Origin: Branchinecta lynchi | Taxonomy: Eukaryota; Arthropoda; Branchiopoda; Anostraca; Branchinectidae | Assembly (NCBI GenBank): GCA_023053575.1 | Contig: JAKZAP010000001.1 | Coordinates: forward strand, 31,142,533-31,206,532 | Direction: 5' to 3' | Length of the DNA: 64,000 bases | Part shown: positions 55,620 through 64,000 of the stretch, in pieces | How the letters are laid out: every line of letters starts with the position of its first letter | Position numbering within the stretch: position 1 is the stretch's first letter | Position numbers and translations under genes: made by a program | Notes under the pieces: model-generated | Told to the model about the DNA's origin: nothing | Seen by the model: only the letters and a program-made list of their open reading frames with translations | Databases searched by the model: none

Positions 55620-56230
55620 CAGAGATATGGAGATGGAGGTTATATCTGATTAGTTGTTCTTGGTACTCCCTTGCACCTTTTTGCGTTAAATTCCATCAAC
55701 CAGTCAGCAGACTGTTTCGAGAGTGCGTCAAGATCCCACCGCGTCTGCTCCGTCATCGATATGCACGCAACTGACCCAGCAAGTTTTCAATCATCAGCGT
55801 ACAAATTCATTTTATTTGCAACATGGTCCGGTGTGTCATTAATGTATGCATTGAATGTCGTTGGGCCTGTCTTCGTTCTCTGGGCGTACACCACTCTGGA
55901 TATCTACTGCATCTGAGAGAACAGTTGTTTCGGGGTCGACTGTTATTTTCAGCATTTGTTTCTTCTTTCTGGAAAATCTCGTATCCAATCTGCTACCCAT
56001 TTCTCAACTCTAAGGGCTTTAAGTTTAGGATAGAGTCGCGTGATGCAAACCTTATCCAAGGCTTTTGCAAGATCGAGCAGAATGATATCAACGGGAAGAC
56101 CAAGTTCGATTAGCTCTGTAACCCAGTCATATGCTTCTAGGAGTTGTTTCAACTGATTTTCCACTTGTGAAACCTTGTTGGCTCTCATGAAGGAGATAAT
56201 TTGTCCTAAAGTGCTTGACAATAGCTGCAC
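55620..56230 (-). mobile_element. CR1-type LINE RT fragment (opposite strand)
   Basis: The minus strand reads VSQVENQLKQLLEAYDWVTELIELGLPVDIILLDLAKALDKVCITRLYPKLKAL, the CR1 palm motif with AFDKV changed to ALDKV. Further on, broken by stops, come FNAYINDTPDHVANKMNLYADD and ALSKQSADWLMEFNAKRCKG. It abuts the 3' end of the CR1 element at 55.6 kb in reverse orientation. Inactive. Confidence 0.75.
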
Positions 56231-56248
56231 TCATAAATCTGTTTTTTA

Positions 56249-56345
56249 TTTGACGGTGCAAAACGGACAAGTCAGCTACATTTCTGCCCTTCTTGGAAAG
56301 GGTCCTCTTCCGGCTCAAGCCGCTCAAGCTGGAAAATCAACTTGT
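56249..56345 (-). mobile_element. Penelope-related family G fragment, decayed
   Basis: TTTGACGGTGCAAAACGGAC, then GTCAGCTACATTTCTGCCCTTCTTGG and CTCAAGCCGCTCAAGCTGGA, matches family G at 14.7 and 48.5 kb. The ribozyme-like core is damaged (CCGGAAGA). Confidence 0.6.
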
Positions 56346-56579
56346 GTAAAAAAAAATTAAAGATTCTCTCTTAAATATCTGATTTTATGAACTTCTTCTC
56401 CGAAAATTGGTTGGAGTTAAAGCTGATGCTGTGATTTCATTATGGACACGGCTGGTATTTAAGCTGTCCGACTGGATTGTTCTTGTGCATTTTGGTTTTT
56501 GGAGTCACCTGTCTCTTCTTCTTTCCAGCTAAGATGGATACTTGTCGGCAGGATTTATCGGCAATTTGAAGTTCCGTAC
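56346..56579. other. No gene seen
   Basis: Short unassigned stretch ending in a T-run (56579-56596). Confidence 0.35.
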
Positions 56580-56596
56580 TTTTTTTTTTTTTTTTT

Positions 56597-56860
56597 ACAA
56601 ACAATGTTTACAACGGATACGTCAGCTAAGATTCTTCTAAAACTCGCAGAATCGTACAATCGTAAGGATTCATATTCGAAGAATCGTAGCTGACGTAAAT
56701 AACTAAAATTTGTAGAATCTTACAATCGTAAAAATTTATATTCGAATAATCGTAGCTGACATATCCGTTGTAAACATTGTTTGAATAAATGTTTCAAAGT
56801 CAGCTTGGGCGCAGAGAATATTTGTTCTGTACTGTGGTGAGAGATAGTCCTTCAGCCCAA
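56597..56860. mobile_element. Penelope-derived mini-foldback
   Basis: ACAAACAATGTTTACAACGG, then ATACGTCAGCTA at the left, is mirrored by TAGCTGACATATCCGTTGTA, then AACATTGTTTG at the right. These are the same end sequences as the Penelope arms. The interior has two ~73-bp units (AGAATCKTACAATCGTAA...GAATCGTAGCTGACGT). The right end continues AAAGTCAGCTTGGGCGCAGA like the Penelope outer end. No ribozyme core or coding sequence. Confidence 0.6.
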
Positions 56861-57206
56861 GCTGACTGCACATCGTATTTGATGGTGCAAAATGGGGTGA
56901 TTGTCAATTTTGTTGCTTGATTTTGGCGGGAAATTCAAATTAAGCAGCAAAATAGTGTCTAAACAATACAATTAACTGCGTTTTCAAGCATATAGACGTC
57001 AAACTGAGGATTCTTTTCGTACAGAATGGTAAGGAAATAATCCAGGAGTTCTATTTATTGATATTTTACATGAATTTTATTTTTATTTTGAGATATTTGA
57101 AATTACCGTTAAGAAAATAGACAAAAATGCGTTTCCGCGAGTTTCAACTTGTGGCTAGACTGTGGCACACAATCATGTTTCCATGACAAACATTCAGAAA
57201 TGTGTA

Positions 57207-57905
57207 AGTCTAGTACACTAGCCCCTTTTCAGGCACGGTGCTCAAACGTCTAGCACCATGCCTGGGTGCTAGACGTTCAAGCACTGTACCTTGGATTTCA
57301 TGTATGGTGCATGGATTTCAGTATACAGTGCATACATAAAAAACACAGTTTCTGTAATAACAACTGAGCACCAGCTCGGACAGGGCTGAAATTACTACCA
57401 TGAATTAGAGAAATCAAAGACAATCCTTTATATATTTTTCACAACAAAAACAAAAGGGCTCGGCTGACGACAGATGTGAAAAACCTCATTTCCTTTTCTA
57501 CATAGTCAAGGGTTTTGCATGCAAAGTGTCCTGTGCCTCAGCTTTTTCTACCTAGCAGCCAACCAGAATATTGGCTCTTGGGGAATAGATAGGGAAAATA
57601 CATGGAAAATAGATAGGGTGCTGTTAGGTTTTTAATCTCCATCATCATTAGAGCCATTTTGTTTTTGTTGTGAAAAATATATAAAGGATTGTCTTTGATT
57701 TCTCTAAATCATAGTAGTAATTTCAGCCCTGTCCGAGCCGGTGCTCGGTTGTGATGACAGAAACTGTGTTTTTTCTGTATGCACTGTATACTGAAATCCA
57801 TGCACCATACATGATATCCAAGGTACAGTGCTTGAACGTCTAGCACCCAGGCATGGTGCTAGACGTTTGAGCACTGTGCCTGAAATGGGGCTAGTGTACT
57901 AGACT
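57207..57905. mobile_element. 699-bp foldback element, copy 1
   Basis: Ends AGTCTAGTACACTAGCCCC / GGGGCTAGTGTACTAGACT and inverted arms of ~260 bp (57207-~57460, ~57640-57905) enclose a ~180-bp centre. A 9-bp duplication GAAATGTGT flanks it (57197-57205, 57906-57914), with one extra base at the left. Long arms and 9-bp duplications fit Mutator-like foldback elements. Near the ends the arms have another palindrome, CGTCTAGCACC...GGTGCTAGACG. No transposase. Confidence 0.85.
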
Positions 57906-58095
57906 GAAATGTGTGGCCCAGAACTGTATCAGGAAAAACGCCTCTGAAACTAAAACTAGGCTAAAAGGACTATCTAGTCTGTTCCTTTAAAAAATCTCTG
58001 TATTTTGGCAGAAAAACAGGCTGACGGGGAAGGATTGAGTGCAAGCACTGCCATGTTCTAGCTTCTGGCAAAAAAATCTGTAGAGGCAGGGGCAC

Positions 58096-58794
58096 AGTCT
58101 AGTACACTAGCCCCATTTCAGGCACGGTGCTCAAACGTCTAGCACCATGCCTGGGTGCTAGACGTTCAAGCACTGTACCTTGGATTTCATGTATGGTGCA
58201 TGGATTTCAGTATACAGTGCATACAGAAAAAACACAGTTTCTGTCATCACAACTGAGCACCGGCTCGGACAGGGCTGAAATTACTACTATGAATTAGAGA
58301 AATCAAAGACAATCCTTTATATATTTTTCACAACAAAAACAAAAGGGCTCTAATGATGATGGAGATGAAAAGCCTAACAGCACGCTATCTATTTTCCATG
58401 TATTTTCCCTATCTATTCCCCAAGAGCCGATCTTCTGGTTGGCTGCTAGGTAGATAAAGCTGAGGCACAGGACACTTTGCATACAAAACCCTTGACTATG
58501 TAGAAAAGGAAATGAGGTTTTTCACATCTGTCATCAGCCGAGCCCTTTTGTTTTTGTTGTGAACAATATATAAAGGATTGTCTTTGATTTCTCTAATTCA
58601 TGGTAGCAATTTCAGCCCTGTCCGAGCTGGTGCTCAGTTGTTATGACAGAAACTGTGTTTTTCATGTATGCACTGTATACTGAAATCCATGCACCATACA
58701 TGAAATCCAAGGTACAGTGCTTGAACGTCTAGCACCCAGGTATGGTGCTAGACGTTTGAGTACCGTGCCTGAAAAGGGGCTAGTGTACTAGACT
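58096..58794. mobile_element. 699-bp foldback element, copy 2 (centre inverted)
   Basis: Same length and ends as copy 1, flanked by 9-bp duplications GCAGGGGCA (58086-58094, 58795-58803). Its centre reads in the opposite direction, so copies 1 and 2 are inverse complements of each other 190 bases apart. It inserted at the CAGGGGC end of a family K element. Confidence 0.85.
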
Positions 58795-58795
58795 G

Positions 58796-58996
58796 CAGGG
58801 GCATCATGACTGGGGGGTTGATTTTTTTCATGAAAACAGTTGTTTCTTCTGAAACTTGGTCAATTTTACGTCAAAACAGTCGGTTTTTCTGAAAATTAGG
58901 CAGGAAAAGCAGGAAAAGTCAGTAAAAATTACCGGCCAGTCGGTAAATGCCACGTCCCCCCCCCCCCCCCAAACATTTTGGCTGTAAAGCATCTGT
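58796..58996. mobile_element. Family K hAT-like element, copy 4
   Basis: Starts CAGGGGCATCATGACTGGGG, with internal AAAACAGTNGTTTNT units, GGCCAGTCGGTAAATGCCAC, a C-run and AAACATTTTGGCTGTAAAGC near the end. The right terminal repeat is degraded (GCATCTGTG). Confidence 0.5.
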
Positions 58997-59759
58997 GTAG
59001 TGGTAGTGGATAATGGGAATTTCCAAGAAATTTTTTGTCACTATTTGGTTAACCAAGCTGTGGAATGAGGGTGGGGATCCGTCAAAAACACTGATAAAAC
59101 CAGGAGGAAACTTCGCCGATGTTGCTTATAACAGGAATCAGACTTACACAGGCAAGATGTAAAATTTGCACACCTTTTTATATTTTAGAACTCTTGCTCT
59201 TGCCAAGATCGCCTACTTCGAAAAACATTATCCTTCTCAAGAAAAATACTGATAAGCTGAGGACTTGGAAGAGTTGAAAAAAACACGAAGAATTGGCAAG
59301 ATACGAAGATAAATTTTAAAGTGATCGCTGAAAATGTAAATAGTCTATTTTAAAATATTTTATTATCAAGTCAAGGCTTACGACTACAGTAGATACTACT
59401 AGAGTAGCGCCACGCGTTTTGAATTTAAATTGCAAGCGCAGCATGATTCGGGAAAGGAAATAATTCATGCTCTTCAGTTATAAGGAAATCGGTGATTCCA
59501 GTATCGGAAAATTGTTAACGCTACAGAAATAAAAGTGAAAGAGGACATGAATGAGTATCTGGACTTCCTTGATCTTCAGAAATGCCAGAATGATGAGTAC
59601 AGAGAAGGAACAGCTGTTTCTAAAACAGAGATAACAAATAAACTTACATGCCTTAAAGCAGAGCTTGCATTATTGCCTGATTTAGGTAAGCATTCAGATG
59701 GCTAGCAGTAGTGACTGCCTATTATCTTTAAGTACCTTAAACATTAAATTCACGTAAAT
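58997..59759. other. No gene seen
   Basis: Unassigned sequence. GAAAATGTAAATAGTC... onward is AT-rich with no domain. The part at ~59540-59690 could be old coding sequence (GAGTATCTGGACTTCCTTGA) but is too short to assign. Confidence 0.35.
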
Positions 59760-60200
59760 TTGCACTTCAGACCGAATCAAGATCAGTCCAGGACTGGTCC
59801 AGGATCAGTCCTTCTAGGAACTTTACATCCCCCTTGAACCCTGGTGATGTTAAGCACATTCCAAAGTTAGCCACTGGCCTGACAAGGGCCTTGTGCAACA
59901 TCAGTGATATGGTTCTTCTGAGAAGGCCAAGAACAGAGTCTGGATTATAGACATTATTTTTTGTTGTTTGCATTTAACTTCAGCTAATGATCAACAATAA
60001 TCCCAAGATCTCTTTCTTCATCAACATCCTGCAGTTCTTTGATCATGACACATGCCATGTTGTTGCCCAGACTTGGATGCGATTGAGATGTTCCTGAAGT
60101 GACTCATTGTCCATTGCACCAAACAGCTTTGAATTGTCAGGAAATAGAGTTAGACGATTTCTTGCCACTGGTATTACCAGTCATGTTAAGGGTGTTACTT
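59760..60200 (-). mobile_element. CR1-type LINE fragment, decayed
   Basis: The minus strand reads FPDNSKLFGAMDNESLQEHLNRIQVWATTW, where the RT F/YADD box has become FPDN. It continues VDEERDLGIIVDH, then SVLGLLRRTISLMLHKALVRPVANFGMC. This is the CR1 order from active site to the LGLLRR/LVRP block. Stops and the lost Asp make it inactive. Confidence 0.75.
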
Positions 60201-60658
60201 CCTTCCAGTCTGTACTGGCCTGACATGCAAGATGGCTACATGACCTGCGCAGTGCTGGCAGTGTGATCATAAATTAAAGTGGAATTACCGTTGTGGGCAT
60301 CTGTTGGAGTGAGGTACTGACTTTAGTCAGTGTGTAGTGATGGTAGCCTGCAGCTGCTTACAGCTGATAAAAGCCACTATTTCTGGATTGCAGTTTTGAG
60401 GGCAATCCATTCGGTTGTCAATGGTACTCCAGGGTTACCCTTACCAACCCAACATCAACCCCTTTTTGGATTCCTCTTGTGTCTGCTCATAACAGTTCTT
60501 CCAGATATTCAGCTCCGAAAAGGGACAGCACGATTCAAGAGAAGTCTTGGCACGTGCAACAAGAGCAGGATCTGTCCAGGATGTACAAGCACATGGATCA
60601 GTTAATAGCAAACTCTTTTGGCTTTTTTCAGAAAGGATTAAATAAATCTCCCTTCTAT
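60201..60658. other. No gene seen
   Basis: Unassigned sequence up to the target duplication of Penelope-like element 2. Open frames at 60330 and 60479 have no recognised domain. Confidence 0.35.
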
Positions 60659-60729
60659 AAATATTCTTTGAGCCCAAGCTGACTTTGAAACATTTATTCA
60701 AACAATGTTTACACGGATACGTCAGCTCT

Positions 60730-60789
60730 GATTTTTCATCAGCGATATTTCGGCCCTTCTTGGCAAGGGTCCTCGTCAGGCTGTCAATC
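60730..60789 (-). ncRNA. Hammerhead ribozyme motif, left arm of Penelope-like element 2
   Basis: Core CTGACGA lies at 60779-60773 and GAAA at 60751-60748. Stem I is GATT...CAGC / GCTG...AATC and stem III is ATAT. Predicted cleavage is between 60744 and 60743. Same 60-nt length as the other copies, core intact, in the sense strand of the GIY-YIG fragment. Confidence 0.8.
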
Positions 60790-61120
60790 TTCTTGTTCAA
60801 CTTCGGGGAAGGAAACAAACCTGTAACAAATAACTGAAGCTTCTACCGACTATAAATATCTTATTAAAGTAAATTATCTTCAAGTACCAGTATAATGAAA
60901 AAACTAGTCCTGAGATTTAATTTTTGACAACAACGCTGTTTTTGCTGCATGATTGGGGCGATGACAGGAAAGGGTTTTTTCTATATTTTGATCAACTTCG
61001 GTTTTTTCATTAATAAGGGGCTGAAAACTTAAATATTATTGTATTAATGACCTCGTTCTACGTTTCTATTATGAGTACTTGCCTGAATCTATTACTTTGA
61101 ATAATCACTGCACGGAAAAA

Positions 61121-61625
61121 CTAGTGCTGAGATTTAATTTTTGACACGGCTGCTGTTTTTGCTGCACGATTGGGGCGACGGCAGGAAATATTTTTTTCTG
61201 CATTTTGATCGACTTCGGTTTTGTTGTTAATAAGGGACTGAGGCTTAAATTGTCTTCCCTTAATAACCCCGTTCCACGTTTCCGGTAAAGAGTACTCGCC
61301 TGTATCTCGGTTAATGCCTGTTTGGTTTTTCTTTATCTCAACGGCTTCTCGAATGGTTTGATGGAGTCCGGTGCACGTTGCAAGAATTTGGGCTTTTTCA
61401 AAATGTACTGAATGGGATGGGTTTTCGAAAATATGTTCTGCAAGTGCAGATTTGAAAGTATAGTTATGACGGTGTCCGTTGGAGAGGGCGTGGTCAATTT
61501 CTTGCTCATGCTCTGCAAGTCGTTTTCCGAAAGTTCTCTCTGTCCTTCCTACGTAACGCTTTCCGCAATCACAAGGTATTGAATAAATGCCTCTTTGGTA
61601 CTGATTTGGGACTTTATCTTTTCCG
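61121..61625 (-). pseudogene. Penelope-like GIY-YIG fragment, left arm of element 2
   Basis: The minus-strand frame from the palindrome break at ~61625 to the TAG at 61121-61123 has the same sequence as the C-terminal ~165 residues of the frame at 22264-23094. It starts inside GKDKVPNQYQRGIYS, so the whole GIY-YIG domain is kept but nothing precedes it, and there is no start codon. The break point differs from element 1, so the two palindromes formed independently. Confidence 0.75.
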
Positions 61626-61854
61626 AGAAGCCGTTGAGATAAAGAAAAACCAAACAGGCATTAACCGAGATACAGGCGAGTACTCTTTACCGGAAACGTG
61701 GAACGGGGTTATTAAGGGAAGACAATTTAAGCCTCAGTCCCTTATTAACAACAAAACCGAAGTCGATCAAAATGCAGAAAAAAATATTTCCTGCCGTCGC
61801 CCCAATCGTGCAGCAAAAACAGCAGCCGTGTCAAAAATTAAATCTCAGCACTAG
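61625..61854 (+). pseudogene. Penelope-like endonuclease C-terminal tail, inverted arm of element 2
   Basis: The plus strand carries the last ~75 residues of the same protein (REAVEIKKNQTGINRDTGEY... to KIKSQH) as the inverted arm. It is fused in frame to a short antisense piece that supplies an ATG at 61579. This is a by-product of the palindrome, not a functional gene. Confidence 0.75.
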
Positions 61855-62185
61855 TTTTTCCGTGCAGTGATTATTCAAAGTAATAGATTCAGGCAAGTAC
61901 TCATAATAGAAACGTAGAACGAGGTCATTAATACAATAATATTTAAGTTTTCAGCCCCTTATTAATGAAAAAACCGAAGTTGATCAAAATACAGAAAAAA
62001 CCCTTTCCTGTCATCACCCCAATCATGCAGCAAAAACAGCGTTGTTGTAAAAAATTAAATCTCAGGACTAGTTTTTTCATTATACTGGTACTTGAAGATA
62101 ATTTACTTTAATAAGATATTTATAGTCGGTAGAAGCTTCAGTTATTTGTTACAGGTTTGTTTCCTTCCCCGAAGTTGAACAAGAA

Positions 62186-62245
62186 GATTGACAGCCTGAC
62201 GAGGACCCTTGCCAAGAAGGGCCGAAATATCGCTGATGAAAAATC
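62186..62245 (+). ncRNA. Hammerhead ribozyme motif, right arm of Penelope-like element 2
   Basis: Core CTGACGA lies at 62196-62202 and GAAA at 62224-62227. Stem I is GATT (62186-62189)...CAGC / GCTG...AATC (62242-62245). Predicted cleavage is between 62231 and 62232. Core and stems intact. Confidence 0.8.
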
Positions 62246-62295
62246 AGAGCTGACGTATCCGTGTAAACATTGTTTGAATAAAATCTCCCTTCTAT

Positions 62296-62639
62296 CAGGT
62301 TTTATTTGTTTTTGAATAGTTTCTTTCATTGTTGGGATATTTCATTCAGCCATGAACATAAATATTTTGTATTTTTATACATTAAATATTTTTTATGCTG
62401 AATTGGTTAACTGCATGAAGACTGGAGCTTCCCATGTGTTTGGAGAAGAAAAAATACTTCATTGGCACTAGAGTTTATGCTTGAAAGCTAAGCTCTTCTT
62501 TGGTTGCTGCCAATGACGCTACCAAAGGAGCTTTTCTGCACTGGCGGGTTGCCTTAAGTCCCTGAGATGGCCCCTCCTTCGATATCATGAAAACTTTACA
62601 GAATCAGATTTTCGTCAGTAGCTACAACACCACAATCAG
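62296..62639. other. No gene seen
   Basis: AT-rich unassigned sequence to the right of the Penelope-like element. Confidence 0.35.
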
Positions 62640-63290
62640 GTAATATGCGATGAACTGGATTACTCATTCTCAGGTGATCAAAATAAAGTTTGGGACTTCT
62701 TCAGAAAGCCCCTCGAGGTCAGCAACTGGGTCCAACCCTCTCCGAAGAGGATTGGATAAGTACTTATTCAGAAACGTCCGGAACAGAAAATCCATCACTC
62801 TCAACTGAAAATGAGACCACCCTTGCATCTGAACTAGCCACTGGCACAAGAAAGTCGATATCCATTACCCTTAACGATGTTGAAAATGCAGTGAAGAAAC
62901 TGAAAAGCAAAAAGAGCTACTACCATGATGGACTACACTCATATCACCTGAAATTTGCATTTGCATCTCCTGTCATCCTGTGGCCTTCCTACTTCTATCC
63001 TGCCTCTTCAACCTTATAATTAGAGCTGGAAAGGTCTCTGATTCTTTCGCCAGAGCAACAACTACCCCAGTACTGGAAAAAGTGAATGATTTAGGATTGT
63101 GCTCTTTTTATAGACCAATCACCATGTCAAAATAAAGGTTTAAATAAAATAGGTTTCCAAAAAGGTCTTGGTTGTGGTAAGGCCCACTCGATTTTTATGA
63201 AGCGTTCTTTTTTAAACAAGGTTTTTGTTTTGTCTCTTGGTACAGCGAAATGTGGGGATACAGTTATAAGCAAATACGATTCACTAGCTT
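62640..63290 (+). mobile_element. LINE reverse-transcriptase fragment related to the 26-kb element
   Basis: Plus-strand pieces read SISITLNDVENAVKKLKSKKSYYHDGLHSYHLKFA, then (broken) RAGKVSDSFARATTTPVLEKVNDLGLCSFYRPITMS and GFQKGLGCGKAHSIF. The order and wording match VSDVTANVFKLKKKKSRGVDG...YRPITVS...FGFTVGLGCADALFAL of the 627-codon RT. Stops and frameshifts make it inactive. Confidence 0.7.
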
Positions 63291-63455
63291 TTTAACAAAT
63301 TTTACCCCTGTTTCCTCCAGACAAGAAAATCTCTTTGTCTCTCAGTTTTACTTCTTTAATGGCAGTATGGTTAGGAAGGTAAAATGACTGGAAAAAGCTA
63401 AAATGGGATAAAGTTTTTTAACATTACCGGCGGGGATATACAAAAAGAATACTAA

Positions 63456-63735
63456 GTTGCGTTTTCAGGCTCGTGATTCTCAACCCGTGTTCGTCACAAG
63501 TCGTTTTTACGGAGCGCATTCAGTGCGTACCCGAACACGGGTTCCATATTCTGTGGCTTCAAACGTTTTAGCTCCCGTGTTTCTTTCGAGTTCAACACCG
63601 AACTCAAACACAAATGGATTCGGTAGAGTACCAAATCCTGTTCCGGGTTCTCTTATGCAGAACACGGACCAAAAACGGGTGATAGCGCAACATGTTAGGA
63701 TTCAAGTCAAACCCGCTAATAGCTGAAAACGCAAC
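63456..63735. mobile_element. MITE with GTTGCGTTTTCAGC termini, 280 bp
   Basis: The left end GTTGCGTTTTCAGGCT and the right end AGCTGAAAACGCAAC form a 14-15-bp inverted repeat. Further inverted phrases (AACCCGTGTTCG / CGAACACGGGTT) lie within the left half. The outermost bases equal those of family E (GTTGCGTTTT), so the two may be mobilised by the same transposase. The 89-codon frame inside has no domain. Confidence 0.65.
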
Positions 63736-64000
63736 TCTAGATTCGAGTTTGGGTTTCCTTTCCTTTGTATCCTGACTAATTTAAAGCCACCATGTAGAGT
63801 ATACTTCCTTCAATGGGACAGTACAGTAGAAAATAGTTCGGGCATGTTCCCTACAGCTACTGGAAAGCTGAGTAAAAAGTACCAGCTTCCCAGTTTCAAG
63901 CCAGTTCAAGTTGGTGCATAGCCCTAGTTCGACCAACTTTAGCCTATAGTCCAGCGTTATATCCTGAATCAGTGTAAATAATAAATAGCCTGTTTAGTTA
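63736..64000. other. No gene seen
   Basis: Short unassigned end of the window. A LINE-like phrase (CTAGTTCGACCAACTTTAGCC, ~63924) is too short to call. Confidence 0.35.

Larger units (their letters stand above)
60659..62280 (-). mobile_element. Penelope-like element 2, palindromic, 1,622 bp
   Basis: Nearly identical to element 1 but with a longer arm and shorter centre. The left part matches 21.84-22.75 kb, and at ~61625 the sequence flips to the inverted arm (to 62280). A 15-bp target duplication AAATCTCCCTTCTAT (60644-60658, 62281-62295) shows it inserted as a unit. The outer end CAAGCTGACTTTGAAACATT is present at the left and truncated at the right, the reverse of element 1. Confidence 0.85.

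Noticed and set aside
61579..61854. 91-codon frame starting ATG at 61579 as a gene
   Set aside because: It is created by the palindrome joining an antisense piece to the C-terminal tail of the Penelope-like endonuclease.
1..64000. CRISPR arrays, bacterial operons, tRNA or rRNA genes
   Set aside because: No regularly spaced short direct repeats with unique spacers, no ribosome-binding-site-led gene clusters and no cloverleaf or rRNA sequences were seen; the content is eukaryotic.

Overview
This window is animal (metazoan) nuclear DNA, most likely from a marine or other invertebrate with a repeat-rich genome. The evidence is GT-AG introns, one host gene whose exons lie many kilobases apart, CR1-type and RNase H-bearing non-LTR retrotransposons, Penelope-like retroelements with GIY-YIG endonucleases, and many kinds of short inverted-repeat and tandem-repeat elements. 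There are no bacterial operons, CRISPR arrays, rRNA or tRNA genes. The species cannot be named from the sequence. Tandem-repeat elements ending in hairpins resemble the Helentron-derived 'pearl' elements described in bivalves, but that is only a hint.

Host gene. Four minus-strand exons (30664-30810, 18247-18379, 10061-10257, 3486-3615) splice in frame. They give the first ~202 residues of a membrane-anchored short-chain dehydrogenase/reductase of the SDR16C type (HSD17B11/13, RDH10, RDHE2 relatives). All four catalytic residues are present. The remaining ~100 residues must lie to the left of the window. All sequence between these exons is intron filled with transposons.

Layout. 1-3.4 kb: a MITE, then a tandem-repeat element (family A, ~281-bp units) inside an older inverted-repeat element. 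3.5-7.5 kb: SDR exon 4, a LINE scrap, a MITE, a 22-bp minisatellite. 7.5-9.5 kb: two family B elements (~137-bp units). 10-13.2 kb: SDR exon 3 and a decayed RNase H LINE. 13.4-15.7 kb: family C repeat hit by a hAT element and a LINE. 18.2 kb: SDR exon 2. 20.6-24.1 kb: a solo Penelope fragment and a palindromic Penelope element inserted in a family E element. 26.0-28.1 kb: a LINE with a 627-codon open reverse transcriptase. 30.7 kb: SDR exon 1. 31-45 kb: nested DNA elements, families E, H, A, K and B, and a triple foldback array. 45.3-50.1 kb: LINE scraps, a decayed unknown coding sequence, and a K element hit by a Penelope-related foldback. 51.2-55.6 kb: a nearly complete CR1-like LINE. 56-64 kb: LINE scraps, two 699-bp foldback elements, a second palindromic Penelope element and a MITE.

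The most interesting signal is a 60-nt hammerhead ribozyme motif, present in five well-preserved copies at the ends of the Penelope-like elements. A related family shows compensatory changes in stem I. The Penelope copies are large palindromes with 12- and 15-bp target duplications, so the two ribozymes of each element lie on opposite strands.
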